Below, piece after piece: positions 33,471 to 42,450 of a DNA stretch of 64,000 bases. Position numbers and translations under genes: made by a program. The stretch is taken from positions 310,001 to 374,000 of the forward strand of contig NZ_JACOON010000001.1 in the NCBI RefSeq assembly GCF_014287795.1, read 5' to 3'. Under the pieces are notes generated by a model. The model did not search any database and had not been told where the DNA came from. It was given only the letters and a program-made list of their open reading frames with translations. The stretch is from Christensenella tenuis. Its GTDB lineage: Bacteria; Bacillota; Clostridia; Christensenellales; Christensenellaceae. Each line of letters starts with the position of its first letter. The first letter of the stretch is position 1.

Positions 33471-34052
33471 ATGAGCTTGGTACCAATTGTGGTAGAACAG
33501 ACAAACCGGGGAGAACGGTCGTATGATATTTTTTCCCGTTTATTAAGAGACAGGATTATTTTTCTATCCGGTGAAATTGATGATACTGTCGCCAATCTTG
33601 TCGTGGCGCAGCTCATTTTCTTGGAAGCGGAAGATCCTGATAAAGATATCCATTTGTACATTAACAGTCCCGGCGGCTCTATAACGGCCGGGATGGCGAT
33701 TTATGATACGATGCAGTATATTAAGTGCGATGTAAGCACAATCTGCATTGGTATGGCGGCCTCTATGGGTGCGTTTTTGATGGCGGCAGGCCAGAAAGGA
33801 AAACGCAAAGCGCTGCCAAACAGCGAGATCATGATTCATCAGCCGCTCGGCGGCACGCAGGGGCAGGCAACGGATATTGCAATCCATGCACAACGGATTA
33901 TCGCAATCAAGGATAAGATGAACAAGATTTTGAGCGAGCGGACAGGACAGACGCTGAAAAAGGTGCAGAAAGACGTCGAGCGAGACTATTTCATGACTTC
34001 GGAAGAAGCCCTTGAATATGGGATTATCGACGAAATTATTCCCGCCAAATAG
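33471..34052 (+). CDS. clpP: ATP-dependent Clp protease proteolytic subunit
   Basis: A 193-residue serine protease subunit forming the tetradecameric barrel. The catalytic triad is S98 (GMAASMGAF), H123 (IMIHQPLGG) and D172 (ERDYFM). I chose the ATG at 33471 after AGGAGG (33460-33465). It lies between tig and clpX, the standard order, and works with ClpX. Confidence 0.97.
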   Translation: MSLVPIVVEQTNRGERSYDIFSRLLRDRIIFLSGEIDDTVANLVVAQLIFLEAEDPDKDIHLYINSPGGSITAGMAIYDTMQYIKCDVSTICIGMAASMGAFLMAAGQKGKRKALPNSEIMIHQPLGGTQGQATDIAIHAQRIIAIKDKMNKILSERTGQTLKKVQKDVERDYFMTSEEALEYGIIDEIIPAK

Positions 34053-34071
34053 CGTCAGAGGTAAATAGAAT

Positions 34072-35352
34072 ATGTATGATAACTATAATGATGGCGGCGA
34101 CGGCCAGATCAAATGCACCTTCTGCGGGAAAACGCAGGATGAGGTGCGCAGGCTGGTAGCCGGCCCTGGTGTATATATCTGTGATGAATGTGTGGAATTA
34201 TGCCGGGAAATCATCGATGAGGAATTCAAGGAAGCGGCAAAATTTGAGCTGAAGGAAATCCCCAAGCCGTCAGAGATTGTCCGTACCCTAAACGAGTATG
34301 TAATCGGTCAGGATAAGGCGAAGAAATATCTCGCGGTCGCGGTATACAACCACTATAAGAGAATCAACGCCACAGTTGGCGAAGATGACACCGAGGTGCA
34401 GAAGAGCAATATTTTGATGCTCGGGCCAACAGGAAGCGGGAAAACGCTGCTTGCGCAGACGCTTGCGCGGATACTGAATGTTCCGTTTGCAATTGCGGAT
34501 GCAACGTCGCTCACTGAAGCAGGCTATGTAGGGGAAGATGTGGAAAATATTCTCCTGAAGCTTATTCAGGCGGCGGATTTCGATATTGACCGTGCGCAGA
34601 AGGGCATTATTTATGTGGATGAAATCGATAAGATTGCCCGCAAGACGGATAATCCTTCCATTACGCGCGATGTATCGGGAGAGGGCGTGCAGCAGGCGTT
34701 ATTGAAAATCCTGGAAGGTACGGTTGCAAGCGTGCCGCCGCAGGGCGGACGTAAACATCCGCATCAGGATTTTCTGCAGATTGACACCACAAATATTCTC
34801 TTTATTTGCGGAGGAGCGTTCGATGGCCTTGATTCTATCGTTGAAAGCCGCATTGGTAAAAAAACGATGGGTTTTGGAGCGGATGTAAAGAGCAAGCAGG
34901 AAAAGGATATGAGCGCGCTTTTGGAACAGCTTCAAACTGAGGATTTGCTGAAATACGGACTGATTCCGGAATTTGTCGGCCGGTTGCCGGTAGTTGTGAA
35001 TTTGCAATCGCTCGATGAGCAGGCATTGGTAGAGATTCTCAAAAAGCCTAAGAATGCTCTTACAAAACAATATAGAAAGCTGTTTGCGATTGACGGCGTG
35101 GAACTTGAATTTGAAGACGAAGCGCTGAAAGAAGTTGCTAAACTTGCAATTGAACAAAAAACGGGCGCAAGGGGGCTTCGCAGTATTATTGAAACGTCTA
35201 TGATGGATATCATGTATGATCTGCCATCGCGTGATGATGTTTTAAAATGCGTCGTTACAAAAGAGACGATTGATTCTAAAAAGCCGATGCTTGTGATGGG
35301 TGAAAAACCTGTATTGCCTCAAGCAAGGCAGAAAGAAGAGACCGCTTCATAA
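34072..35352 (+). CDS. clpX: ATP-dependent Clp protease ATP-binding subunit ClpX
   Basis: A 426-residue AAA+ unfoldase. The N-terminal C4 zinc domain is CTFCGKTQDEV and YICDECVELC. The Walker A is GPTGSGKTLLAQ, Walker B IYVDEIDKIARK, and sensor/loop regions include TEAGYVGEDVEN (pore loop) and LKYGLIPEFVGRLPV with the IGF/IGL-type ClpP loop region GKKTMGFGA nearby. GARGLRSIIE is the C-terminal sensor 2. It is followed by a strong terminator. Confidence 0.97.
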   Translation: MYDNYNDGGDGQIKCTFCGKTQDEVRRLVAGPGVYICDECVELCREIIDEEFKEAAKFELKEIPKPSEIVRTLNEYVIGQDKAKKYLAVAVYNHYKRINATVGEDDTEVQKSNILMLGPTGSGKTLLAQTLARILNVPFAIADATSLTEAGYVGEDVENILLKLIQAADFDIDRAQKGIIYVDEIDKIARKTDNPSITRDVSGEGVQQALLKILEGTVASVPPQGGRKHPHQDFLQIDTTNILFICGGAFDGLDSIVESRIGKKTMGFGADVKSKQEKDMSALLEQLQTEDLLKYGLIPEFVGRLPVVVNLQSLDEQALVEILKKPKNALTKQYRKLFAIDGVELEFEDEALKEVAKLAIEQKTGARGLRSIIETSMMDIMYDLPSRDDVLKCVVTKETIDSKKPMLVMGEKPVLPQARQKEETAS

Positions 35353-35370
35353 AGGATAAAGCGCCTTTCA

Positions 35371-35401
35371 GGAACGGGAACAAGATTCCCGTTCCTTTTT
35401 T
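35371..35401 (+). terminator. Terminator after clpX
   Basis: GGAACGGGAA (35371-35380) pairs with TTCCCGTTCC (35386-35395) over CAAGA, followed by six Ts. Confidence 0.92.
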
Positions 35402-35403
35402 AT

Positions 35404-35432
35404 TTGCTATATTTTGTGGCCTGTTATATAAT
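35404..35432 (+). promoter_or_regulatory. Promoter of the topoisomerase operon
   Basis: TTGCTA (35404-35409), a 17-base spacer and a perfect TATAAT (35427-35432), 39 bases before the first gene. Confidence 0.6.
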
Positions 35433-35471
35433 ATTACAGTATGTATACATAAATGTTGTGGAGGAAAAGTT

Positions 35472-37445
35472 ATGTCAAAGACATATACGGCGGGAGATAT
35501 TCAAGTGCTTGAGGGTCTTGACGCAGTACGCCGCCGTCCTGGAATGTATATTGGCACGACGAGTTCAAGAGGGCTTCATCATCTTTTGTGGGAAATCGTG
35601 GACAATGGAATTGATGAAGCTGCAAATGGATATGCAAATAAGCTTATCGTAACAATCCATCCGGATAATTCCATCTCGGTGGAAGACAACGGGCGGGGGA
35701 TTCCCACCGGATTGCATCCAGAACTGAAAATATCGGGAGTGGAGGTTGTGTTCACTCAGCTCCATGCAGGCGGTAAATTCAACAATGAAAATTATGCTTA
35801 TTCGGGCGGGCTGCACGGCGTTGGAGCCTCGGTCGTGAATGCGCTCTCCAAGTGGCTTGAAGTGGAAGTCTATCAGAACGGTAAAATTTACTATCAGAAA
35901 TATAAAACGGAACCAGATGCAAAGGGCAGGATGCAGGTAGGCAAACCGGTTTCAGCTTTGAAAGAAATCGGTGAAACCAGAAAAAAAGGATCGAAGATTA
36001 CGTTTTTGCCCGATGATACGATTTTCGATAACATTGATTTTCAATTCGATGTGGTAAGACGGCGGCTGCGGGAACTTGCGTTCCTGACCAAAGGGCTGCA
36101 TATCACGCTGATCGATGAGCGGCAGACGACGGGTGGCAGGCCGCGCAAGGAGGTTTTTGAATATACAGGCGGCATTGTGGATTTTGTACTTTACCTGAAT
36201 AAAGACAAAACTCCTCTTCACGCGGCACCGATTTTACTGGAAGGGGTAAAACGGGATATTGTAGTCAGTATTGCAATGCAGTACAATTCAAGTTACACCG
36301 AAAGCATTTTTTCTTATGTAAACAATATTCCAACCACTGAGGGCGGTATGCATGAAACAGGCTTTAAAACCGCTATTACAAAAGTGATGAACGATTACGC
36401 CCGCAGCAATAACCTTCTGAAAGAAAAGGAAGCAAATCTTACGGGGGATGATTTCCGGGAAGGTTTGTGCGCAGTCGTTAATATAAAAATGAAAAACGTG
36501 CAATTTGAAGGCCAGACAAAAACCAAACTTGGCAATGCGGAAGCGCGCGTAGCTGTGGAAGCGGTTGTTACCGAGAAGCTTTCGGCATTTATGGCCGATC
36601 TTAACAACACGCAAATTTGTACAAAAATTCTGGAAAAAGCGGTGGGGGCGGCACGTGTGCGCGAAGCTGCACGTAAGGCAAAAAAAATGGAGCGCGCCAA
36701 GAGTAAACTGGAAAGTTCGCCGCTTGTCGGCAAGCTTTCGGCCTGCACGGGTAGAAAACCCGAACTCAATGAACTTTTTATTGTAGAGGGCGACAGTGCG
36801 GGTGGCAGTGCAAAGCAGGGGAGAGACCGTCGGTTTCAGGCGATTCTGCCGCTGCGGGGAAAGCCGCTGAATGTCGAAAAGAAACGCGTTGACCAGGTGC
36901 TTGCCAATGAAGAATTCCGTTCCATCATCACAGCGCTGGGCGCAGGCTTTGACGATAATTTTAATATCGATAATATCAAATATAATAAGGTGATTATTCT
37001 GGCGGATGCAGACCAGGACGGCGGACATATCCGTGCTATTTTAATTACATTTTTTTACCGCTATTTTAAGGAACTGATTACAGATGGCCATCTTTATATC
37101 GGACGGCCTCCGCTTTATAAAGTTGCCAAGGGCGGCAAAGTACTTTATGCCTACGATGACGAACAACTGGAGGAGGCTAAGAAAAAAATTGGGCGTGGCT
37201 ATACGGTGCAGAGGTATAAAGGATTGGGCGAGATGAATCCCGAACAGCTTTGGGAGACGACGATGGATCCTGAAAAGCGTTCGTTGATTCGCGTGACCAT
37301 CGACGATCTCGCAGATGTGGAACAGATTGTTACAACGCTTATGGGGGATAATGTCGAACCGCGCAAGCAATATATCGCAGAACATGCAAATTTCAATAAA
37401 CAGGATAATTTCGAGGTAGTGCAGCATGAAATCGAAGCAAATTAA
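35472..37445 (+). CDS. Type IIA DNA topoisomerase subunit B (GyrB/ParE family)
   Basis: A 657-residue ATPase subunit. The GHKL ATP site is EIVDNGIDEAANGY, VEDNGRGIPTG and GGLHGVGASVVNAL; the TOPRIM domain has FIVEGDSAGGSAKQGRDRR, PLRGKPLNVEK and ADADQDGGHIR. The length excludes the long enteric GyrB insertion. It overlaps the next gene (subunit A) by 20 bases, so the two form one enzyme. Sequence alone does not separate gyrase from topoisomerase IV; a second copy elsewhere is likely in Clostridia. Confidence 0.93.
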   Translation: MSKTYTAGDIQVLEGLDAVRRRPGMYIGTTSSRGLHHLLWEIVDNGIDEAANGYANKLIVTIHPDNSISVEDNGRGIPTGLHPELKISGVEVVFTQLHAGGKFNNENYAYSGGLHGVGASVVNALSKWLEVEVYQNGKIYYQKYKTEPDAKGRMQVGKPVSALKEIGETRKKGSKITFLPDDTIFDNIDFQFDVVRRRLRELAFLTKGLHITLIDERQTTGGRPRKEVFEYTGGIVDFVLYLNKDKTPLHAAPILLEGVKRDIVVSIAMQYNSSYTESIFSYVNNIPTTEGGMHETGFKTAITKVMNDYARSNNLLKEKEANLTGDDFREGLCAVVNIKMKNVQFEGQTKTKLGNAEARVAVEAVVTEKLSAFMADLNNTQICTKILEKAVGAARVREAARKAKKMERAKSKLESSPLVGKLSACTGRKPELNELFIVEGDSAGGSAKQGRDRRFQAILPLRGKPLNVEKKRVDQVLANEEFRSIITALGAGFDDNFNIDNIKYNKVIILADADQDGGHIRAILITFFYRYFKELITDGHLYIGRPPLYKVAKGGKVLYAYDDEQLEEAKKKIGRGYTVQRYKGLGEMNPEQLWETTMDPEKRSLIRVTIDDLADVEQIVTTLMGDNVEPRKQYIAEHANFNKQDNFEVVQHEIEAN

Positions 37446-39867
37446 TTACAATGAAGATATTATTGATGCGGCGTTGGATGAGGTCATGCACACCTCTTTC
37501 ATTACGTATGCTGAATACGTTACGATGGAACGTGCTTTGCCGCGCGTTGAGGACGGACTGAAGCCTGTACAGCGGCGTATTTTATATACCATGTATGATC
37601 TCGGGATTTTACCCGATAAACCTTATAAAAAATCAGCCAGAATTGTAGGGGAAGCGCTTGGTAAATACCATCCGCATGGTGATACAAGCGTATACGATGC
37701 TATGGTGCGTCTCGCGCAGCCCTATGCGATGCGCATGCCCCTTGTTGACGGCCATGGAAATTTTGGCTCGCCGGATGGGGATAGTGCGGCGGCAATGCGT
37801 TATACGGAGGCACGTCTCTCGCCATTGGCGCTTGAAATGCTGCGTGACCTCGGGAAAGACACGGTACCATTCCGTCCAAATTTTGACGACACGGAGCGTG
37901 AACCGGATATGCTGCCGGCACGTTATCCTAACCTGCTCGTAAATGGCTCGTCGGGCATTGCGGTAGGATTGGCGACAAATATTCCGCCGCATAACCTTGG
38001 TGAAGTCATCGACGGTGTTGTAACGCGCATCGAGAATCCGGAATGCAGCCTTGCAGACGTAATGAAACACATTAAAGCCCCGGATTTTCCTACGGGGGGA
38101 TATTTGCTGAGTGGAGACGGCCTGAAGCAGGCGTATGAAACAGGCAAGGGCAAGATACAGATGCGTGCCAAAACGCATATCGAAAAGACCAAGAATGGAA
38201 AAAGCCTGATTGTAATCACTGAAATTCCTTATGAAGTGCGCAAAGCGGCCATGCTGGAAAAAATTCTTGCAGTCAGTGAAAACAGGAAAGAACTCTTTGC
38301 GGGCATTGATGATATTAGGGATGAATCCGACCGGGAAGGAATCCGGGCAGTGGTTGAGGTGAAAAAAGGACATGATCCTGAAAAAATACTGAACCTGCTG
38401 TTCAAGTATACCGATCTGCAGACAACCTTCGGTATTAATATGATGGTGATTGCCGACGGTTCACCCAAACAACTGGGGCTTCTGCCGATCCTCGATCACT
38501 ACATCCGGCACCAAAAAAATGTCATTACCCGCCGAACGCAGTTCGATTTGGAAAAAGCGGAAAAACGTGAGCATATTCTGCTTGGCCTGATTGTCGCGGT
38601 AAAAAATATCGACAGGGTAATCCGGATTATCCGTTCCTCGAAAAATTCAGAGGAAGCTAAGCACAGGCTGATGAAAGAGTTTAACCTCACGGGAGTGCAG
38701 GCTCAGGCCATTCTTGACATGCGTCTTGCACGGCTTACCAATCTTGAAGTTGAGCTTCTGGAAAATGAGTATAAAGAGGTTGTGGCGCTCATTAAGTATC
38801 TGCGTTCTATCTTGGGTTCAGAATCAAAGCTGTTGGAGGTCATCCGCGAAGAACTTTTGGCGGTCAAAGAGAAATATGCCGACAAGCGGCGCACACAGCT
38901 TATGAAGGAGGAACATGCGCATATTGAGATTGACGAAAGTGAATTTATGGTCGTGGAAGAATGCACCGTGATCCTGACACGCAACGGAAACCTCAAGCGT
39001 ATGTCGCCCAAGGCCCTGCAAAAGGGAATGGAGGCGGGAGAACTGGAAGAAAAATTCCAGCCAGTGCTTCTGGTGTCAACCGATACGGCGGGAAAGCTTT
39101 ACCTGTTTACGAATAAGGGGAATATGATGATTTTGCCTGTTGCGTCCGTTCCGGAAGCTCGTATGAAAGATGCGGGAAAATCGATAAACGCCCTGATTTC
39201 CGGCGTGGATGCTGACGAAGTTATCCTGAACATTCTGACAAAAAACGATTTTGGGAATAAGCTCATGTACTTTGCGACTGCAAATGGATTGGTAAAAGCG
39301 ACACAGATGGAGGAATTTGACGTCAAAAAGTCTAAAATCATGGCCTGTGGCCTCAAGGAAGGCGATATGCTTATTTATGCCAAGCCCAATCTGCCGGATG
39401 TGGAAAATATGCTCTTTATTACCTCGGACGGCATGTCCATCAATATTCGCAAGAATGAAATTTCCATAATGGGGCGAAGCGGAAAAGGCGTAGGCGCGAT
39501 AAAGCTGGGGAAACATGCCAAAGTCGTATATGTAGAACAAATTAAAAACGGCCAAGAAGGCGACATTCTGTTGATGACGGAAAAAGGATACGCAAAGCGA
39601 ACGCCTGTTTCCGAATTTGAAGAACAGGGCCGGAACGGAAAAGGCCTGAAATCTTATCAGCTTTCAGGTTCATCCGGGCGCGAAGTTATTGGCGCACTCC
39701 TGCTCGATAAAATTTGTACAGTAACTGGAGTGCAGAAATCGGGTGATTTAAGCAAGATTTCTACAGACAGCATTCCTGCGGGTGCGCGCAACACGCGGGG
39801 AGAACAGGTGATTCTCGCAATGATGGGCAACGATGTAAAAACGCTTTATAAGAACATATTTGATTGA
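37426..39867 (+). CDS. Type IIA DNA topoisomerase subunit A (GyrA/ParC family)
   Basis: An 813-residue cleavage/rejoining subunit. The N-terminal winged-helix region has RVEDGLKPVQRRILYTMYDL, KYHPHGDTSVYDAMV (the quinolone-determining region, with Thr at the Ser83 position) and the active-site Tyr in AMRYTEARLSPLA. The C-terminal beta-pinwheel begins near EIDESEFMVVEECTVILTRNG. A GyrA-box-like heptad, QGRNGKG, appears where gyrases have QRRGGKG. That suggests gyrase ancestry but perhaps weak DNA wrapping. Confidence 0.93.
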   Translation: MKSKQINYNEDIIDAALDEVMHTSFITYAEYVTMERALPRVEDGLKPVQRRILYTMYDLGILPDKPYKKSARIVGEALGKYHPHGDTSVYDAMVRLAQPYAMRMPLVDGHGNFGSPDGDSAAAMRYTEARLSPLALEMLRDLGKDTVPFRPNFDDTEREPDMLPARYPNLLVNGSSGIAVGLATNIPPHNLGEVIDGVVTRIENPECSLADVMKHIKAPDFPTGGYLLSGDGLKQAYETGKGKIQMRAKTHIEKTKNGKSLIVITEIPYEVRKAAMLEKILAVSENRKELFAGIDDIRDESDREGIRAVVEVKKGHDPEKILNLLFKYTDLQTTFGINMMVIADGSPKQLGLLPILDHYIRHQKNVITRRTQFDLEKAEKREHILLGLIVAVKNIDRVIRIIRSSKNSEEAKHRLMKEFNLTGVQAQAILDMRLARLTNLEVELLENEYKEVVALIKYLRSILGSESKLLEVIREELLAVKEKYADKRRTQLMKEEHAHIEIDESEFMVVEECTVILTRNGNLKRMSPKALQKGMEAGELEEKFQPVLLVSTDTAGKLYLFTNKGNMMILPVASVPEARMKDAGKSINALISGVDADEVILNILTKNDFGNKLMYFATANGLVKATQMEEFDVKKSKIMACGLKEGDMLIYAKPNLPDVENMLFITSDGMSINIRKNEISIMGRSGKGVGAIKLGKHAKVVYVEQIKNGQEGDILLMTEKGYAKRTPVSEFEEQGRNGKGLKSYQLSGSSGREVIGALLLDKICTVTGVQKSGDLSKISTDSIPAGARNTRGEQVILAMMGNDVKTLYKNIFD

Positions 39868-39897
39868 CCGCTTTATTTTCGCGTAGTAATGTGTTAA

Positions 39898-39929
39898 AAT
39901 GTAGGTGTATTTAACCATATACCTACATT
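39898..39929. promoter_or_regulatory. Long perfect-arm hairpin between the topoisomerase operon and yerC
   Basis: AATGTAGGTGTAT (39898-39910) pairs with ATATACCTACATT (39917-39929), 13 bp with one G-T pair, over TTAACC. A TAAAAT (39895-39900), a possible -10 for yerC-pcrA, overlaps its left arm. It may be an operator or a terminator; the T-run is short. Confidence 0.5.
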
Positions 39930-39952
39930 TTGCATTGCGAGGTGTTTTACAA

Positions 39953-40252
39953 GTGTATCATTCGAAACTGAAATCAAAAGAACTGGATGCTTTGTTTGAG
40001 GCGGTGCTGTCTCTTAAAAGCGAAGAAGAGTGCTATATGTTTTTTGAGGACTTGTGTACCGTCGCGGAGCTTTCGGCGATTTCTCAACGTTATAAAGTCG
40101 CGCAGATGTTGAAGGATGGGATTACCTGTCATGCGATTGCGGGAAAAACCGGAGCCTCTACCGCGACGATTTCGCGTGTAAACCGCTGCCTTAACTATGG
40201 GACTGGCGGCTACTGTACAATTCTTGAAAGAAACGGGAAAAAGGGAGAATAA
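39953..40252 (+). CDS. YerC/YecD family TrpR-like protein
   Basis: A 99-residue helix-turn-helix protein of the TrpR fold. LFEDLCTVAEL-like helix (FFEDLCTVAELSAISQRYKV) and GKTGASTATISRVNRCLNYG are the family signatures. In Bacillus the gene also lies directly upstream of pcrA. The start is a GTG at 39953, eight bases after GAGGTG; the in-frame ATG at 39905 falls in the hairpin at 39898-39929. The ligand is unknown. Confidence 0.88.
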   Translation: MYHSKLKSKELDALFEAVLSLKSEEECYMFFEDLCTVAELSAISQRYKVAQMLKDGITCHAIAGKTGASTATISRVNRCLNYGTGGYCTILERNGKKGE

Positions 40253-40257
40253 TAATT

Positions 40258-42438
40258 TTGTATCAACTGAACGAACGGCAAAGGCAAGCGGTGGAGACAA
40301 TTTCGGGAGCCGTACTCGTTCTTGCGGGCGCGGGGAGTGGAAAAACGCGCGTCCTAACCGAGCGGGTAGCGTATTTGATCAACGAGAAAGAGGTAGCGCC
40401 GTGGCAAATCCTGGCGATTACATTTACCAATAAAGCGGCGCAGGAAATGAAGGAGCGCATTGCCGGCGTTGTAGCTGCGGATATGCGCGATATGTGGATT
40501 AGCACGTTTCATGCAATGTGCGTGCGTATGCTTCGAAGATATGCGGAGGCGCTGGGATATACCAAAAATTTCCTGATTTACGATACGGACGATACACTGC
40601 GCCTGTTAAAAAAAATTTTGGAACGAATGGGACTTAAGGAAAACAAGAGCTATTCCGACCGTTATATTAAAAATTTAATCAGCAAATATAAAAACGACAA
40701 TACTACGCTTGATTTTGAACAATATGCGGAAGAACGCAATCCGTTTATCGCAGAGTATGCCGGAGAGATATTTGACGAGTATACTCAGGAACTTCAGAAG
40801 CAAAATGCAATGGATTTTGACGATCTGCTTTTGAATACATTACTGCTGCTCGAGACAAACGGGGATGCGCGGACATATTACCAGAATAAATTTCACTATG
40901 TTTTGGTAGACGAGTATCAGGACACCAATATGGTTCAGTATAAACTGATTAAAATATTGTCGGCCGGATACGGCAATATATTTGTAGTTGGTGACGACGA
41001 TCAATCCATCTATGCGTTTCGCGGTGCAAATATACGAAATATTCTTGAGTTTGAAAAGGATTTTCCAGGGGCAACGGTAATCCGTTTGGAACAGAATTAC
41101 CGATCGGATAAAAAAATTCTCGATGTGGCCAATTGTGTGATTAAAAATAACGAAGGACGCAAGGGAAAAACGTTGTGGAGCGATATTGACCGGGGAGAAA
41201 AACCCGTACTTTATACGGCAAACAGCGAATATGAAGAGGCGGAAACCATTGCGCGGGAAATTCAACGATTATCCGACGAGGGGATGCGCTATGCGGATAT
41301 GGCGATTCTGTACCGTATCCACACCCTTTCCAGAATACTGGAAGAAAAGCTTCGGCTTTACGCGATTCCTTATCGTATTTATGGAGGCATCAGCTTTTAT
41401 GAACGCAGGGAAATCAAAGATATGGTTGCATATCTCAACATCATTGCGAATCCAGCGGCAGATTTACAGCTCCTGCGCATCATAAACACGCCGAAACGCG
41501 CTATCGGTGCGGCAAAAGTAGAGGCGCTCGTGCAGGCAGCGGACTACAACGGCATTTCTATTCTTGAAGTAATGCAAAACGCAAATGTTTTACTCACGGA
41601 TAAAGCGCTTATAAAAAAGGCGGATGAATTTTGCGAAATGTATGAACGCTTGAGTGAAAACTATACGGATATGAGCGTGCATGAAGTCATGGAACGCGCA
41701 TATGAGGTATCGGGCTATAAAAAAATGCTTGAGGAGGAGCAAACCCCGGAGGCGGAAGCGCGTATCGAAAATATTGCAGAATTGATTAATTCCGCGTATA
41801 CCTATGATGGAGAGGATGAGTCGTCATTGGAAGGTTTTCTGCAAAATATTGCGCTCATTACGGACCTTGACAGCATGGATGACCAGGGCGGTGTAACCCT
41901 GATGACGATGCACGCGGCCAAAGGGCTTGAATTCGACGCAGTGTTTGTTGCTGGCATGGACGAAAATATTTTCCCGAGCCAGCGTGCGATTGATGAAGAT
42001 AATGTGGAGGAAGAACGGCGGTTATGCTATGTAGCGGTAACGCGTGCCAAGCAACGCCTGTATATGCTGCATTCCAATATGCGAACCCTTTACGGACGGA
42101 TGCAGCCTTCGGTGCAATCGCGTTTCCTGGATGAAATTGATAGCGACTTGCTGAACTGTATCGGACGAAAAAAACCGGTGATTTCGCAAAAGCCGGCCGC
42201 CGTGAAGGGAAAAACCGATTTATTTTCGGGCGGGTTTAGCATCCAGAAGAAGGCGTCACCGCAAAAAGTGACAGGGAACTACGATATCGGTACGGTCGTG
42301 GAACATAAGACGTTTGGCCGCGGTAAGGTGAAGAGCATTGCGGGCGAAGGCGATTCCCGTGTAGCCGTAGTGGATTTTTACGAAGTGGGCGAAAAGAAAA
42401 TGTTCCTCGCCTTTGCATCCTTAAAGATTTTAAAGTAG
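40258..42438 (+). CDS. pcrA: ATP-dependent DNA helicase PcrA/UvrD
   Basis: A 726-residue superfamily 1 helicase for repair and removal of replication blocks. Motif I is VLAGAGSGKTRVLTERVAYL, Ia ITFTNKAAQEMKERI, II VDEYQDTNMVQY, III GDDDQSIYAFRGA, V MTMHAAKGLEFDAVFV, VI VTRAKQRLYMLH. The C-terminus carries the PcrA polymerase-binding Tudor-like region (GTVVEHKTFGRGKVKSI). The start is TTG at 40258 with AAGGGAG upstream; there is no nearby ATG. ligA follows immediately. Confidence 0.96.
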   Translation: MYQLNERQRQAVETISGAVLVLAGAGSGKTRVLTERVAYLINEKEVAPWQILAITFTNKAAQEMKERIAGVVAADMRDMWISTFHAMCVRMLRRYAEALGYTKNFLIYDTDDTLRLLKKILERMGLKENKSYSDRYIKNLISKYKNDNTTLDFEQYAEERNPFIAEYAGEIFDEYTQELQKQNAMDFDDLLLNTLLLLETNGDARTYYQNKFHYVLVDEYQDTNMVQYKLIKILSAGYGNIFVVGDDDQSIYAFRGANIRNILEFEKDFPGATVIRLEQNYRSDKKILDVANCVIKNNEGRKGKTLWSDIDRGEKPVLYTANSEYEEAETIAREIQRLSDEGMRYADMAILYRIHTLSRILEEKLRLYAIPYRIYGGISFYERREIKDMVAYLNIIANPAADLQLLRIINTPKRAIGAAKVEALVQAADYNGISILEVMQNANVLLTDKALIKKADEFCEMYERLSENYTDMSVHEVMERAYEVSGYKKMLEEEQTPEAEARIENIAELINSAYTYDGEDESSLEGFLQNIALITDLDSMDDQGGVTLMTMHAAKGLEFDAVFVAGMDENIFPSQRAIDEDNVEEERRLCYVAVTRAKQRLYMLHSNMRTLYGRMQPSVQSRFLDEIDSDLLNCIGRKKPVISQKPAAVKGKTDLFSGGFSIQKKASPQKVTGNYDIGTVVEHKTFGRGKVKSIAGEGDSRVAVVDFYEVGEKKMFLAFASLKILK

Positions 42439-42450
42439 GCGGTGTCCCGT

